NCBI GenBank assembly: GCA_009859145.1 | Contig: VRVR01000058.1 | Span: 85,135 to 149,134, forward strand | DNA from: Andalucia godoyi | Taxonomy: Eukaryota; Discoba; Jakobea; Jakobida; Andaluciidae | DNA length: 64,000 nt | Reading direction: 5' to 3' | Shown here: positions 48,086 to 58,440 of the stretch, in pieces | How the letters are laid out: every line of letters starts with the position of its first letter | How positions within the stretch are numbered: position 1 is the first letter of the stretch | Made by a program: the position numbers and the translations under genes | The notes under the pieces: model-generated | What the model was told of the DNA's origin: nothing | What the model saw: only the letters and a program-made list of their open reading frames with translations | The model's database searches: none

Positions 48086-49940
48086 CTAGCCGAGCCATGG
48101 AAGAGGCGTGACCCATGAAAAGGACTGCTGGGTGTACGTGGAGCTCTTGAGAAGCGAGTAGTCGAGGTCGGGGTGTGCTGCGGCGTTGGCAGCATACGAC
48201 TGGTCGTCAAACTCAATGTCAAAGTCTGCAGCCCAGAACCAGCCGAAACGGGCCATCTGAAGCTCGTACAGCGCATACGGGTACGTGTAGTATCCGCAGA
48301 CATCGGGGTTGTTGGGAACAAACGACGACGGGACCGGGGCAAGCACCTTTCCGAGAAGTCCCAAAGGCATGTTCGGCAACAGATACTCGACGTACTGCGA
48401 CGGCAAATCAGTGGTCTTCCATTCTCGCAAAAACACCGAGGCCGTGTTGTCGGTACCAGCCGTCATGTTGGTGACGCAAAAGTTCCATCCAGCCGTGCAG
48501 AACGGCTTGGACGCACTGGAGCCCGAGCACTGGAGAACCGTGGTGGTTTGGTTTTTCTGGTTGTCGTTGCCTTGGTCGGGGACGCACGGGATCCAGTTGA
48601 CGGGGTCGTTCATGTTCGGACACAGAGTCTTTTCAATGTTCGACGAGATCTTCTCCATAAGATAGTCGAGCGAGTGCGAGGACTGCGGACCCCACGAGTT
48701 GCGGACAATGAACGCACCCTTGATCGTGGAACCCTCCGAGTCAAGTCCGACAGTCGTGACCCAGTTGTCGTTGGCTCCGACGACATTCATTGCATGCCCG
48801 CCAACATAGGAGTTTTCGTCGTTTCCGTTGTAGTAGAAGGAGCCATCGGGCGAGGTCATGACCTCGACTGCGACGCAGCACTTGGCTGAGGTGAGCGCCT
48901 GCACGGCGTCTGGGCACACATTGGCACACGATGCACACTGTGCATTGGTTGCCCACTGGCCGGTGCACGGCACATAGTGCGTGGCAGCCGTCAGCTCGGT
49001 TTCAAATGACATTGCGCGTCCATTTGTAATCAGCGCGCGCTTGATGTCGTTGATGTTGTACAGCGTCCGCAGCGCAATCTTGTTGATCTTGATCGGGTTC
49101 TTCAGCAGTGCCGCGTCATAGCCTGGACACTCGTTATCATGACCTTCGACAGGCACATACGGGCAAGTTGCGTCTGGCAAGATCGGCACAGCCCATTGGC
49201 CCCCGGCGTTCACCTGCTTGTTGAATGCATACAGCCACACTGTGTATCCGTCATCCACAACGCCTTCAAACTGGTGTGTTCCTTTGAACATTTCCGGGTG
49301 GTTGACGGCGTACCGCAGAATCGACACTCCGTAAGCCTGCTCGGAGAACAAGACATACGTCGATGGGTCGAGATACCCTCTTTCAATTCCTTGCATTCGG
49401 TACGCATGCTCCAGGATCGCCATCGAGCTGAAGTCCCAGCACGTTCCTCGTTGTTGCTAATCGTCATTACCACGCAGCACGAACATCAGTAAGAAAGAAC
49501 AAACATCACGAAAGAGAGGAAACGAAAAAGAAAAACGAAAAAAACAAAAAACAAAAAACAAAAAAAAAAACAAAAACAACAACGAACAAACCCAACAAAC
49601 CCAACAAAGGAAGAGGAAAAGGAAGAGGACATACTTGGTTTCGGATAGCCGGGAGATGTGCGAGTGCAATTCGGTCCGGCAGCAAGCTCCCGATCGATGA
49701 AGCCTGCAGCTGGATAGACTGGATCGCTGCGAGGATGCTCGACGACACAGCCGCCGACGACTGTGCATTGTTAGAAGCATCTGCCGACTTGTGGTACGCT
49801 TCGTTCGAGCGAGCATACGACGCAACAGAAAACGCAAAGGCCAGTAACGAGAACAAAAACGTCCCAATCGATAAGAACGTCGCTGCTTTCGATCCGGAAG
49901 ACACCATTTTGCCTGTGTCTACGTCGCGGTAATGCTGCAT
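48086..49940 (-). CDS. Membrane-anchored papain-family (C1) cysteine protease, two exons
   Basis: Join of 49940-49635 and 49456-48086 on the minus strand; 558 residues. Exon 1 begins MQHYRDVDTG and has one helix (TFLSIGTFLFSLLAFAFSVA, about 21-40), so a type-II membrane protein, then a Ser/Ala-rich stalk ending LPAIRNQ. Splicing in phase 0 gives RNQQQRGTCWDFSSM, the papain active-site motif with Cys108. The motif spans the exon border, proving the join. The His is in YVGGHAMNVVG (His323) and the Asn in IVRNSWG (Asn355). Oxyanion Gln is in the RNQQQ segment. The Cys-to-His distance is about 80 residues longer than in papain, with a Cys-rich insert (QCASCANVCPD). Convergent with TXNDC9; a lysosomal or surface protease is likely. 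Confidence 0.9.
49457..49634 (-). other. Spliceosomal intron (178 bases, phase 0) in the C1 protease gene
   Basis: Read on the minus strand it starts GTATGT and ends GATTAG, with a T-rich body and a branch-point-like TAATGAC 6-12 bases before the 3' end. Joining the flanks restores the papain active-site motif. It is the only intron in the window with this level of support. Confidence 0.9.
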
Positions 49941-50411
49941 TCTCGTCTACTTGACCAAGAGATGAAAACAAGACTGCACTAGTACAGCCAGTTGTCCAAT
50001 TCCTCCTAATTCAATCCGATCAAAATATATAAATAACAAATAAATAGCAAAAGATTGAAAACGGTGAATGGAAGAGGCGGAGACACGAGGTTTGGTGACT
50101 TTTTTTTTGCTTTGGGCGGAATCGCAGAGGGAATTTCCCAGGGTTTTTTGGACGCCTCTTTATTTATTATTTTAATACTACATTAGGCTTGAGACTTTGA
50201 GACTTGAGACTGCAGCGGACGACGAATCCATTCGATTTGCTTCATATTGAGTCGTATTTTTTCCAATAACAATAACAATAATGATAATGATAATGATAAT
50301 GATAATGACAATGTCAATTATAATAAATCATAGACAAATACGATCATGTTTCTTCTTCTTCTTCTTCTTCTTCTTCTTTTCCTTTATTAAAAATTTTATT
50401 TAAATTATTTG
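49941..50411. other. Divergent promoter region, AT-rich with microsatellites
   Basis: Between the protease and the methyltransferase genes. Contains AATAAC/AATGAT repeats (50266-50320), a CTT repeat (50350-50378) and AT-rich stretches (50030-50045, 50160-50180, 50386-50410). No gene seen. Confidence 0.5.
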
Positions 50412-51131
50412 ATGACGCGTGCGCACTCCACAATGCGTCTACAGGCAGACAAACGAGTTCGAATGACGAAAGAAGAAGAAGAGGCTGGTTGTTGTGATCA
50501 TAAAGACGGCGATGGAGACGAGGATCGAAGTGCGAGTGGAAAGAGCAGATCGGGGAACGAGATGCTGCGAACCATGTTTCCTCGTGGATTTACGGAGCGC
50601 CACGACTTGGAACAGTATTTCTGGACGCAAGACACGGTGTTCCGGTTGATGGCTGCGATGGCGCATGAGACCGACTGCTGCTGCTTGGCAGTTCCTTCGC
50701 TGTGCCATGCGTGGCATCTCAAAGGACGCGACGAGCCGCTTCTGGACATCGACACTCGGTTTTCGTATCTCCCGGGATTCCGATACTTTGATATTCGCCA
50801 CCCAGAGTCGACCTATGACGAGCACAGCAGCGAGAACGCGTTTCGAGTCATTGCGTTTGATCCACCGTTTTTCTACATTTCCATGGAACAGCTCTTCCAC
50901 GCAGTGTGTGTTATTGCGAAAAACGACTTTAGAAACACGAAGCTTCTCGTGACGTTCCTCAAACGTGAGGAACCGCTGCTGCTGAAAACATTCGCTCCGT
51001 TCAGGCTTGCACGCACGAACTTCCCCGTGCAGTACGCAGCCGTCAAGTCAAACAAATGGACCAACTATGCGCTCTATTCCAACATTGATCTGCCCGGAAT
51101 CCGGCGCATCCGATCCAGCAAATCCACGTGA
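50412..51131 (+). CDS. N6-adenine methyltransferase-like protein (PF10237 type, DPPF motif)
   Basis: 239 residues. After an acidic, disordered start (KEEEEAG...) the fold begins with LEQYFWTQDTVFRLMAAM and CCCLAVPSLCHAW, then DIDTRFSYLPGFRYFDIRHPE, and the catalytic-type motif FDPPFFY (Asp150 to Phe153), then KLLVTFLKREEPLLLKTF and YALYSNI. This order (LExYWxS/T, CPSL, DxRF, FYDxxxP, DPPF/Y, F..YSN) defines the family that includes EEF1AKMT1 (eEF1A lysine methyltransferase) and ZCCHC4 (28S rRNA m6A). DPPF as in ZCCHC4 rather than DPPY may hint at RNA adenine, but zinc fingers of ZCCHC4 are missing, so the substrate is open. Only 82 bases separate its stop from the convergent UFL1 stop. Confidence 0.75.
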   Translation: MTRAHSTMRLQADKRVRMTKEEEEAGCCDHKDGDGDEDRSASGKSRSGNEMLRTMFPRGFTERHDLEQYFWTQDTVFRLMAAMAHETDCCCLAVPSLCHAWHLKGRDEPLLDIDTRFSYLPGFRYFDIRHPESTYDEHSSENAFRVIAFDPPFFYISMEQLFHAVCVIAKNDFRNTKLLVTFLKREEPLLLKTFAPFRLARTNFPVQYAAVKSNKWTNYALYSNIDLPGIRRIRSSKST

Positions 51132-51213
51132 TTGCAGGCCTCAGTCGAGCCACAGGCCCGAGCCCAGCGAGAAACATCGCACTCCGCGTTGTGGGCTACA
51201 CTCGAGGGGGCAC

Positions 51214-53004
51214 TTACGATGTGACAGTGTTGGCGGCTTTGGCAGCGACAACAGCAGCCCGTACGACGCCTTCCAGTGCGCCTGCGAACCACTCGGGCCG
51301 CAAGATACAGTGCACGCAGGTCGCAGCATCAATTGCGAGAACGAGATTTTCTTCCTCCAGAGTAGCCGTAGCAGTTGGAGACGACACGGCCGGGAACTCC
51401 GACCGGATGGCCTCGAGTTTCTTTTCGCAGTCCTTTTTCCAGCCGTGAACAAGCGCACGCTCCTTTTTCTTGTCGATTCCTCCGTGAAGTGGAACCACAA
51501 AGTGCTGGGCTGCCAAGATGCTATCAAGCACGCTCTCTATCTTTTCAAGAGCCACGGCAGCAGAGTTGGAACCAGGGCCGGGCGACGCTGACGATGAGGC
51601 GGAGGGCGTTGAGGAAGCAGTCGCTTTGAGAGCTTGGACAATCTGCAGTCTGGCTTTTGCAATGGCAGGGGGCGCAAGACCATCTTTCGCTAGAACATCT
51701 TCAATGGCGCTTGTCCACTTCTCCATGACTACGCGCTCCACCACCTTGCTCATACCGCCCCCAAGTTTGATGGCAGCCCGAATGACAAGATACACTTCGG
51801 CCATGATGCTCGGCAAGACGGTTCTCTCGGTGTCCTTCCTCCACATTTTCCTCCCAGCGCTGTTTGTGCTGTCCGGCAAGACTTCTCGCTGTTCATCTCG
51901 AGATTGTTCCAGCTTTTCGGCACGTTCTTTCCACATCCTGACGAGTCCTGTGGGAAGCAGAGAAAACCGACTATCTGCAAGCTTTTCACTGTCTGCCGCG
52001 ACCGACGCTGCAGACAACACTGTAGCGCGCTCAAGACCACTGGGAAACACCCATCTTCCATCATTCTTCCACGATCTTTCGCCAAGGACCTTGCGAACAC
52101 TTGATGCAAGTCCTGCACCATCGTCTTCGGCAGCCGGCATCGGTGCGTCGCTCGATCCATGTACCGCTCTGTACTCTTCCAGCAAATGAATAACGTCAAT
52201 TACCTTTTCGCCGTTATGGTCCAGATCCGCAGCGACTTCCTTTGCATGCGCACAGAATGCGTCGTGCAAGACCCATTTTCCGGCTGTGAACACTGCACCC
52301 AGCCGCATCTCCCGGTTGCTAGCATCTGCTTTCTTTCGTACGGTAAACAGCGTTGATGATCGCGCACCTCTTCCCAGCACCCTCCGCACCCTCTCGATTC
52401 TCGCACACCGATCCTTGTACCGCGACGTGCTCACTCCCACGTCGCTGACCGAGACGGCAGAGGCGGCGACAGCCGTGGACAAGGCAGAAACGAGCAGGTC
52501 CTTGAGAAACCGAAGCGGGAGATCAAACTGCTCGGCAAGACTGACAAACGACGCTGTGCCTTCTTCGCAGACCTTTTCTCTGACTTCCATGACAACCCGG
52601 TTGACGTACGTCGGGGTGACAAGCAAGTCCGGCGCCGCGAGCGATGCCTGTTTGGAGGACAGCAAGCTCGGCAGCGCGCGTGCGATGGATGCTTGAGACA
52701 CCTGCAGCCGGTCCGGAAGTGTCGACAGCGAGAGTCGTCCGCGGTTCGCGCTGGCTTCGTCCAGGACGCACGCCGCTAGAAAATCCGTCGTCATCAGCGT
52801 CATCCCAGCCGTTGCCGACGACCCGCCGCTTGGTGCCCCCGAGGAGACCGCCGAGCCGTGGACAAGATCTGGAAGAAGCCCAAGCCGCGGCGACGCGAGC
52901 AGCGACACCAGATCAATCACCATCCGCTCAGGAATCCGAGTTGACGCTGGCGCACTCTGAATTGAGACAAGCTCAGCCTGCAGCGCCAGCAACTCCGCGT
53001 CCAT
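51214..53004 (-). CDS. UFL1: E3 UFM1-protein ligase 1
   Basis: 596 residues. The N-terminal winged-helix modules match UFL1: ELLALQAELVSIQ; RIPERMVIDLVSLL; then RGRLSLSTLPDRLQVSQASI; then NRVVMEVREKVCEEGTASFV with SLAEQFDLPLRFL (human: [27 protein letters not shown]). The C-terminal helical part is less conserved, with a Ser/Ala insertion near 470-485. UFL1, with DDRGK1, transfers UFM1 to ribosomal protein RPL26 and other targets at the ER. The usual protein is near 790 residues, so this one is about 25% shorter, mainly at the C terminus. Convergent with, and 82 bases from, the methyltransferase. Confidence 0.85.
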   Translation of the reverse strand: MDAELLALQAELVSIQSAPASTRIPERMVIDLVSLLASPRLGLLPDLVHGSAVSSGAPSGGSSATAGMTLMTTDFLAACVLDEASANRGRLSLSTLPDRLQVSQASIARALPSLLSSKQASLAAPDLLVTPTYVNRVVMEVREKVCEEGTASFVSLAEQFDLPLRFLKDLLVSALSTAVAASAVSVSDVGVSTSRYKDRCARIERVRRVLGRGARSSTLFTVRKKADASNREMRLGAVFTAGKWVLHDAFCAHAKEVAADLDHNGEKVIDVIHLLEEYRAVHGSSDAPMPAAEDDGAGLASSVRKVLGERSWKNDGRWVFPSGLERATVLSAASVAADSEKLADSRFSLLPTGLVRMWKERAEKLEQSRDEQREVLPDSTNSAGRKMWRKDTERTVLPSIMAEVYLVIRAAIKLGGGMSKVVERVVMEKWTSAIEDVLAKDGLAPPAIAKARLQIVQALKATASSTPSASSSASPGPGSNSAAVALEKIESVLDSILAAQHFVVPLHGGIDKKKERALVHGWKKDCEKKLEAIRSEFPAVSSPTATATLEEENLVLAIDAATCVHCILRPEWFAGALEGVVRAAVVAAKAANTVTS

Positions 53005-53580
53005 TCACACCTAACAGCAAGAGCAAGCACCCCCGACTTGATCCACAAAAAACAAAAACAAAAGACTCTCTCTTAACTACGTTTACACAGAGAGAAAAAG
53101 AAAATGAAAAAGAAGGTCAGACAGAGAGAGAAAGACGGAGAGAGAGAGACACACACCACACACACACTCACACACGAAAAAAGCATTGTTTGACAGTTGT
53201 CGACTGAGCATCGAACGGACCTTTTTGTTTCTCTCTCTCTCTCTCTCCAAGTTTAAACGTTTTTTTTTTTACGGCTGACGACGAACATCAAAACGATGCG
53301 ACTTTCCAATGGATCCTTGACTTTTCTATTCTTTCTATTCTTTCTGTTCTTGTGTTGCTCTTTGTAGTCGATCCCCTCAAGCATCTTTTCATCAAAGACA
53401 AAACAACACATGTGGCTTGGATCTGTCTTCGATGACAGCTTAGCCGATGATCAACGGTGATTCATGTTTTTTGGCGAGCGGTAGGAGCAATACTGGAGGC
53501 CGACAGCAAGCTGTGGCAAGCTGATAAAGAGAACAGATGATGCATGGTGGGGTGTTATGCAAATATTCTTCTTCATTGTT
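53005..53580. other. Spacer between UFL1 and UBX genes
   Basis: Contains GA/CA-rich leader sequence of UFL1 (53090-53180) and a CT repeat (53232-53247). A 23-codon hydrophobic frame begins at 53296 (signal-peptide-like) and stops at once; no donor fits well. Otherwise empty. Confidence 0.4.
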
Positions 53581-54870
53581 TTAGTCGAGGATGCGCACAG
53601 TGAGGGCAGCACCTGCGAGTCCGGCGTTGTCGATGGAGACGTCGTCTCTTGGGACCTTTCCGCTTCCGACGGGCACGACGAGCTCGAAAGACTGGTCGTT
53701 GGCGATGGAGACCTTTTGGCCGACGAGTTCATAGAGAAGGCGTCGGGGCAAAGCGCCGGGGACGTTGAGGACGATGCGTGATCCATCGACTGAGCGCACC
53801 TGGATTCTGGCGTCCAATGCGTAGCTTGCGGGGTCCATAAACGCCGCGAGTTCGTCGCCGAGTGAGTTTCGCTCGAGAAACGCTGTCAGGAACGCAGCGC
53901 ACTTTTCACCGCTCGCAAGTTCCTTAGTTGTCGACAGGGTTCGCTTGACAGCGCCGGTGCGCGGATCCAGAATCGCAACGAACGGAAGTCCTGTATCCGC
54001 AGACACGCGATACAGCGACAAGATGGCCGCTGCATCCGACGACGAGGATGAGGATGAGGAAGAGGAAGAGGACAAGGACAGAGGAGGAGTGTAGATACGC
54101 ATGAAAAAGAGGAAAAACGTGTCAAAAAGCGGCGAGAGCGCAGGATGGCGCCAGACATCGCGGTTGAGACACTGTGACGGGAAATCAGATCCTTGAATGG
54201 ACACCAGCAGGAATTTCTTTTGTTGCATTGCGTGACGCTTGGCATCTTCAAACGACCCCGTGAACGACAGCTCGCGCGGCGGCTCAAACAAGGCGGCGAG
54301 AGCGGGCTTCTTTGCGGCTGGCGCATACGATGCAAGACTGTTGTTGCTGGTGCCGTGGTCTGCTGCCGCACTTGCAACGGATTCGAGTTGCGAGAGCCGG
54401 ATCGCTTCGGCCAGCTCAGGGTCGTCCCACGTCGACGACGCATCAACCCCGGTTCCAATTCCGGCGGTGGACGGTGCGCTGCTCGAAGCCATGCTCGACG
54501 CAGGATGTCGAATATCGATTGGCGAATCTTCGTCCTGGTCATCGTCGACAAAATACGACGGCTGCGTCGTTGGTCGCGATTGCGTCGCGCGGCGCACGGG
54601 CGGCGAATCTGCATCGACGAGTCTCGATACCTTGGACGGAATGGGCGCACGTGGCTCCTCGTCGTCATCCGCCATCGCCATCGCCGTCGCCGTCGCCCTG
54701 CTTGTAGAAGCCGCCGCAGTCGACGTCTGCCGACTCATATTGTTTTCAAAGTACGCGGAGATGCACGCCTCAAGATCGTATCCAAAGGCTTCGAGCATGT
54801 GAGACGCAGTGTCCGGCTCTGCGCAGCCTGTAATGTCCATAAACTGCACTACGAGGTCGTCCGTCTCCAT
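53581..54870 (-). CDS. UBA-UAS-UBX adaptor of p97/VCP, UBXN7-like
   Basis: The true ATG at 54870 gives 429 residues. A UBA-like domain opens the protein (FMDITGCAEPDTASHMLEAFG, then CISAYFENN). A ubiquitin-interacting motif lies near 148-165 (DDPELAEAIRLSQLE). The UAS thioredoxin-like domain (about 195-330) has FEDAKRHAMQQKKFLLVSIQ, LNRDVWRHPAL and LPFVAILDPRTG. The UBX domain ends the protein (QVRSVDGSRIVLNVPG, then YELVGQKV; the FPR loop is replaced by ALPRRL). UBXN7/Ubx5 adaptors link ubiquitin chains and cullin ligases to p97. In UBXN7 the UIM lies between UAS and UBX; here it precedes UAS. Position in the ubiquitin system is secure, the exact orthologue less so. Confidence 0.85.
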   Translation of the reverse strand: METDDLVVQFMDITGCAEPDTASHMLEAFGYDLEACISAYFENNMSRQTSTAAASTSRATATAMAMADDDEEPRAPIPSKVSRLVDADSPPVRRATQSRPTTQPSYFVDDDQDEDSPIDIRHPASSMASSSAPSTAGIGTGVDASSTWDDPELAEAIRLSQLESVASAAADHGTSNNSLASYAPAAKKPALAALFEPPRELSFTGSFEDAKRHAMQQKKFLLVSIQGSDFPSQCLNRDVWRHPALSPLFDTFFLFFMRIYTPPLSLSSSSSSSSSSSSDAAAILSLYRVSADTGLPFVAILDPRTGAVKRTLSTTKELASGEKCAAFLTAFLERNSLGDELAAFMDPASYALDARIQVRSVDGSRIVLNVPGALPRRLLYELVGQKVSIANDQSFELVVPVGSGKVPRDDVSIDNAGLAGAALTVRILD

Positions 54871-54958
54871 TTGCAACCTGCCTGTTTTTTGCGATCTCTC
54901 AGTCGATCTTCACTGCGAGTGGATACCGTTCAACAACAACAATAATAACAATAATTAC

Positions 54959-55014
<56 letters not shown>

Positions 55015-55485
55015 AAATAATAATACAAAGAAAGAATCGATAAACAAAAAAAGGCCAGAAATATAGTATTCCAAATGGAAAACATAAAACAATTGAACAT
55101 CGGCCAAGCTTCGAATTCCCAAATCCGTGTCGAAATGGAAGTGTGAGGTGTGAGAATTCGTCTACGACAGTTTAACTTTTCGCCGACCAACGGACTGTTT
55201 CCTGCTGTATTATTATTATTATTTATTATTTTTTTAATGTAAGTAACGGAGTTCAGTTGAAACAAGCAGTAAAATAAAATTAAAACGATAAAATTAAAAT
55301 GATAAAATTAAAATGATAAAACAGAATGCAAAAAAACAAAAAGAAGCATTTTTTAGTTTTTGTTCTTTGAAATACGACGTGCTTCTGGTTCTTCCTTTTG
55401 ACTTGCATGCAAAGCACTTGGCTCTGAAGATCCGGAAAGATAGGCGAGGACACACACAGAGAGACAGAGGGAGAGAGGAAGAACG
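54871..55485. other. Low-complexity divergent spacer
   Basis: Holds a long AAT/ATA run (54958-55014), ATT repeats (55207-55230) and AAAT repeats (55270-55320). GA-rich leader precedes the IQ-motif gene. No gene recognised. Confidence 0.5.
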
Positions 55486-58287
55486 ATGGAGAGGTTGGAT
55501 TACAGTCGGCGACCAGGGTTGCCGCCTATCCAGTCGAGCCACTGCACATCCGCAGAAGCTGGATCCGTATCGGGGGCAGGGTCGATGAGCTCTACGCGAT
55601 CGACCTTTTCTTCGATTGGGTCGCCGATGAAGACCCCGGCTGTCGCAAGCGCAAGCGCCAGCACGAGCATGAGCACGAGCACAGCGACGGCTGCGATGTC
55701 GCGTAGGAGTGCCTTGCGAAGATCGGACCAGGCCCGTCATCGACTTCAGAATCACTTGGAAGAGGGTTGTCGCCGGGACTTGCTTGGAGGAGGGCTGCGC
55801 ATTCCGAGAGCGGTAGGAGTGCGATCGGCTTCCCCGTTTCTGCGCTACGGCAGTGTTTCCGACGCACTGCGGTGCCACCATCGCAGCGACAGCGACAATG
55901 ACAGCGACAATGACAGCGACAATGACAGCGACAATGACAGCGACAGTGACAGCGACAGCGGCAGGAGGAGGGGGGCGGGGAGAGTGGAGAGCGAGTGGGA
56001 GAGAGAGCGGCGGAGGGAGCAGGAGTCGTGGATGCTGGAATCGGTGGTTGCGATTCGCCGATCGTCAATCTCGGCGCTGGCGAGCGAGGAAAACCACGGC
56101 GCCCGACGCAGCTTTGCAATGAATGAGAGCAGCGGGGATGGAAAACGGGCCTTTTCTGCCAATCTCAGCGCACTGCAGGCGGCCGCGGGGTGCGATCCAG
56201 CCAAGTTACCGGGGTTTGCAGCATCGGAAATCACTTTCACCGTCGATGCACAACCTGCTTCTGCGGTCTCCACGATGCAGTCAGCAGGTGCTCGCGTTCC
56301 CGGTGCCGGTGCGGGAACTGCGTCGAGACTCAGGACAGTAAGTGCGCTTGATGCGCTCACACTCGCACCGCCAAAGTCACAGTGGGTTGGAGGAAACGAG
56401 GAGCTGAGGTCCAGAGCTCGCGAACAGGCGCTTCGGAATGCACCCCTCGCGTACGGTTGGAACGACGCCTGCGAAGAAAGCCCAGAGAAGGAACAGGCTT
56501 GGGTGCACAAGAGGAAGAAGAGGCTCTATTCGCCATTCAAAGGAAAGAAACATGAAGAGAGGGCTGCCAGGGACTCGGCGCTGCTACAGCGCGCAAAGAA
56601 ACGCACCAAGGAAAACTCCATCGTTCACAAGCTCGAGGCACGCTTGGAGTATCTGAGGAATAACGACACCGAACGTCGCAAGCTCGGGGAGCTCGTGGAG
56701 AGGTACAAGACAGAAAGGATCATGAAGAGAACAGGACACCTCAGATCCCTCTCGGCAGTGGAGGTTCGAAGTCCACCCGACGGCAGCCACCCAAAGCCAG
56801 ATCATGCCCCGCCCACAGCAACAACAATCGCAGACCCGCCGACGTCGTTCTTCCTTACGGGAGGAGGGCCCTTTGATGAGTCTGATGGCGAGGATGATGG
56901 AGCTGGAGTCGGCGATCGCAGTGCCAACAGTCGCATATTGGAGCCATCGTCGGCGTCTGGGGATCCGGTGTTCAAGGTGGTCGTGCGGAAGCGCAAAACA
57001 CCCGCGGAACCGTCTGATGCACGGATACTGCGTGTTCAGACGAGAAAGCTGGAGATTGATGCAGAGTGGATGAAGCGAAGACTGGCGATTGTGGATCGAG
57101 CGGAACACATGGAGGAGATTCGAAAGGCCGCGGAGGAACGACGGGCGTTCCAGAGGACCTGGCTTTCGCACATCGTGATGCTGCAGCGCGTGCACTCGCT
57201 GGTGCATCTCATGGTGAGGGAGCGAGTACGCAAGCGCTTTGATCGGGCTGCACGCGTCATTCAGCGTTACTGGAAGGGATTCACGGTGTTTCGGGAGATC
57301 GTGCTCAAAGAGAAGGCTCTCCAGCTCCTCACGAGGTTCATCATCAAGGTCGTAGCGCGCCGCCGCCGCGTGAAGGCTCGAATGTCCGCACTGCTGATCA
57401 GAACGTATCTCGAGGACATCCGAGAGGCTAACAGGATACTGTTCGTGGTCAAGAGATTCCGACATGCCGTGATCACCGTGCAGCGGATGTGGCGCCGGTA
57501 TCGAGTATCCAAGCGTGCACGCATGATGATTCTTCTCAGCCAGTTCCAAAAGGCATCTGCCCACATTTGCGCGAAGCTCACAAAGCAGATCAAACACTGT
57601 GCAGCCCATGACCAGCTCACTGCAATTGTGAAGCGAGACGAGGTGCAGCATCTTGCACCGGATATTGTGTTTGGGTTGTTGGAGCAGAATCTGAGAGAGC
57701 GTCAGATCGTGTACCTTGTCCAGTGGAGGCAGTACGAGGCCCTGATGAACACGTACCGCGACCGCGTGGAGTTTGAGCGCGCACGATTGCTTGTGCAGCA
57801 GCAGGCAACGCCGAATGCAGTGGCTCAGATCTTCCCATCGGCAGCCTCCGTTATGGGAATTCTTGCAGGCCGACCTCTGACGCGCGAAACCGCAAGACGA
57901 CACCACGCGGAGCTCAAATCCATACAGGCAATTGCAGACGAGCAGGCTGTTACGGCACGAATTCTTCGGAATGTTGGTCCCCATCCAAAGCCCCCGCACT
58001 TTGCCACCGTGATTCCTCCAGGCCAGATGCTTGCGCTGGTGCATGCTGCGCTGAACGAACAGCGAGAGCGAATGAAGCAGCGCCTGATCGAGAGAGGCGA
58101 GACAATCGAGAACATCATCCAGCAAGACAAGGACAAGCACATAGACACGGACAAGGACAAGGACAAGCAGAGGGACAAGGACAAGGACAAGGAGTGGAGG
58201 TCCAGTCGAGAGAGACGACTGTCGTCTCGGCAGGCCTCCCAGCGCTCTGCATCAACCGCATCCAGACGAAACTCATCGAGGAGTTGA
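55486..58287 (+). CDS. IQ-motif protein, likely calmodulin-binding
   Basis: 933 residues. N-terminal 350 residues are Ser-rich and disordered, with an Asn-Asp-Ser tract from a 12-bp DNA repeat. A basic helical region (about 360-430) has KKRTKENSIVHKLEARLEYL. A long helical part follows, with IQ-type motifs: RAARVIQRYWKGF (about 585-597) and ITVQRMWRRYRVSKRARM (about 661-678), plus a weaker one near 575. These bind calmodulin or myosin light chains. The C terminus is a Lys/Asp/Arg repeat ending in a Ser-Arg tail. No motor, kinase or GAP domain is seen. Such proteins are often axonemal or centrosomal, but that is inference. Convergent with the ABCG gene. Confidence 0.7.
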   Translation: MERLDYSRRPGLPPIQSSHCTSAEAGSVSGAGSMSSTRSTFSSIGSPMKTPAVASASASTSMSTSTATAAMSRRSALRRSDQARHRLQNHLEEGCRRDLLGGGLRIPRAVGVRSASPFLRYGSVSDALRCHHRSDSDNDSDNDSDNDSDNDSDSDSDSGRRRGAGRVESEWERERRREQESWMLESVVAIRRSSISALASEENHGARRSFAMNESSGDGKRAFSANLSALQAAAGCDPAKLPGFAASEITFTVDAQPASAVSTMQSAGARVPGAGAGTASRLRTVSALDALTLAPPKSQWVGGNEELRSRAREQALRNAPLAYGWNDACEESPEKEQAWVHKRKKRLYSPFKGKKHEERAARDSALLQRAKKRTKENSIVHKLEARLEYLRNNDTERRKLGELVERYKTERIMKRTGHLRSLSAVEVRSPPDGSHPKPDHAPPTATTIADPPTSFFLTGGGPFDESDGEDDGAGVGDRSANSRILEPSSASGDPVFKVVVRKRKTPAEPSDARILRVQTRKLEIDAEWMKRRLAIVDRAEHMEEIRKAAEERRAFQRTWLSHIVMLQRVHSLVHLMVRERVRKRFDRAARVIQRYWKGFTVFREIVLKEKALQLLTRFIIKVVARRRRVKARMSALLIRTYLEDIREANRILFVVKRFRHAVITVQRMWRRYRVSKRARMMILLSQFQKASAHICAKLTKQIKHCAAHDQLTAIVKRDEVQHLAPDIVFGLLEQNLRERQIVYLVQWRQYEALMNTYRDRVEFERARLLVQQQATPNAVAQIFPSAASVMGILAGRPLTRETARRHHAELKSIQAIADEQAVTARILRNVGPHPKPPHFATVIPPGQMLALVHAALNEQRERMKQRLIERGETIENIIQQDKDKHIDTDKDKDKQRDKDKDKEWRSSRERRLSSRQASQRSASTASRRNSSRS
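55886..55962. repeat. 12-bp tandem repeat inside the IQ-motif gene
   Basis: GACAATGACAGC-type units, about five copies followed by shortened variants, encode a Ser-Asp-Asn tract. In-frame length change is possible without loss of frame. Confidence 0.9.
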
Positions 58288-58399
58288 CCCTGCCCACCGA
58301 GCGAGCAGCCGATGCCACGCTTCGATTGCCATGCCCCGTCTCATCATTTCGCTCTCATGCGCAGATCAGAAAATAATGGCGGGAAAAATATATAAAGGA

Positions 58400-58440
<41 letters not shown>

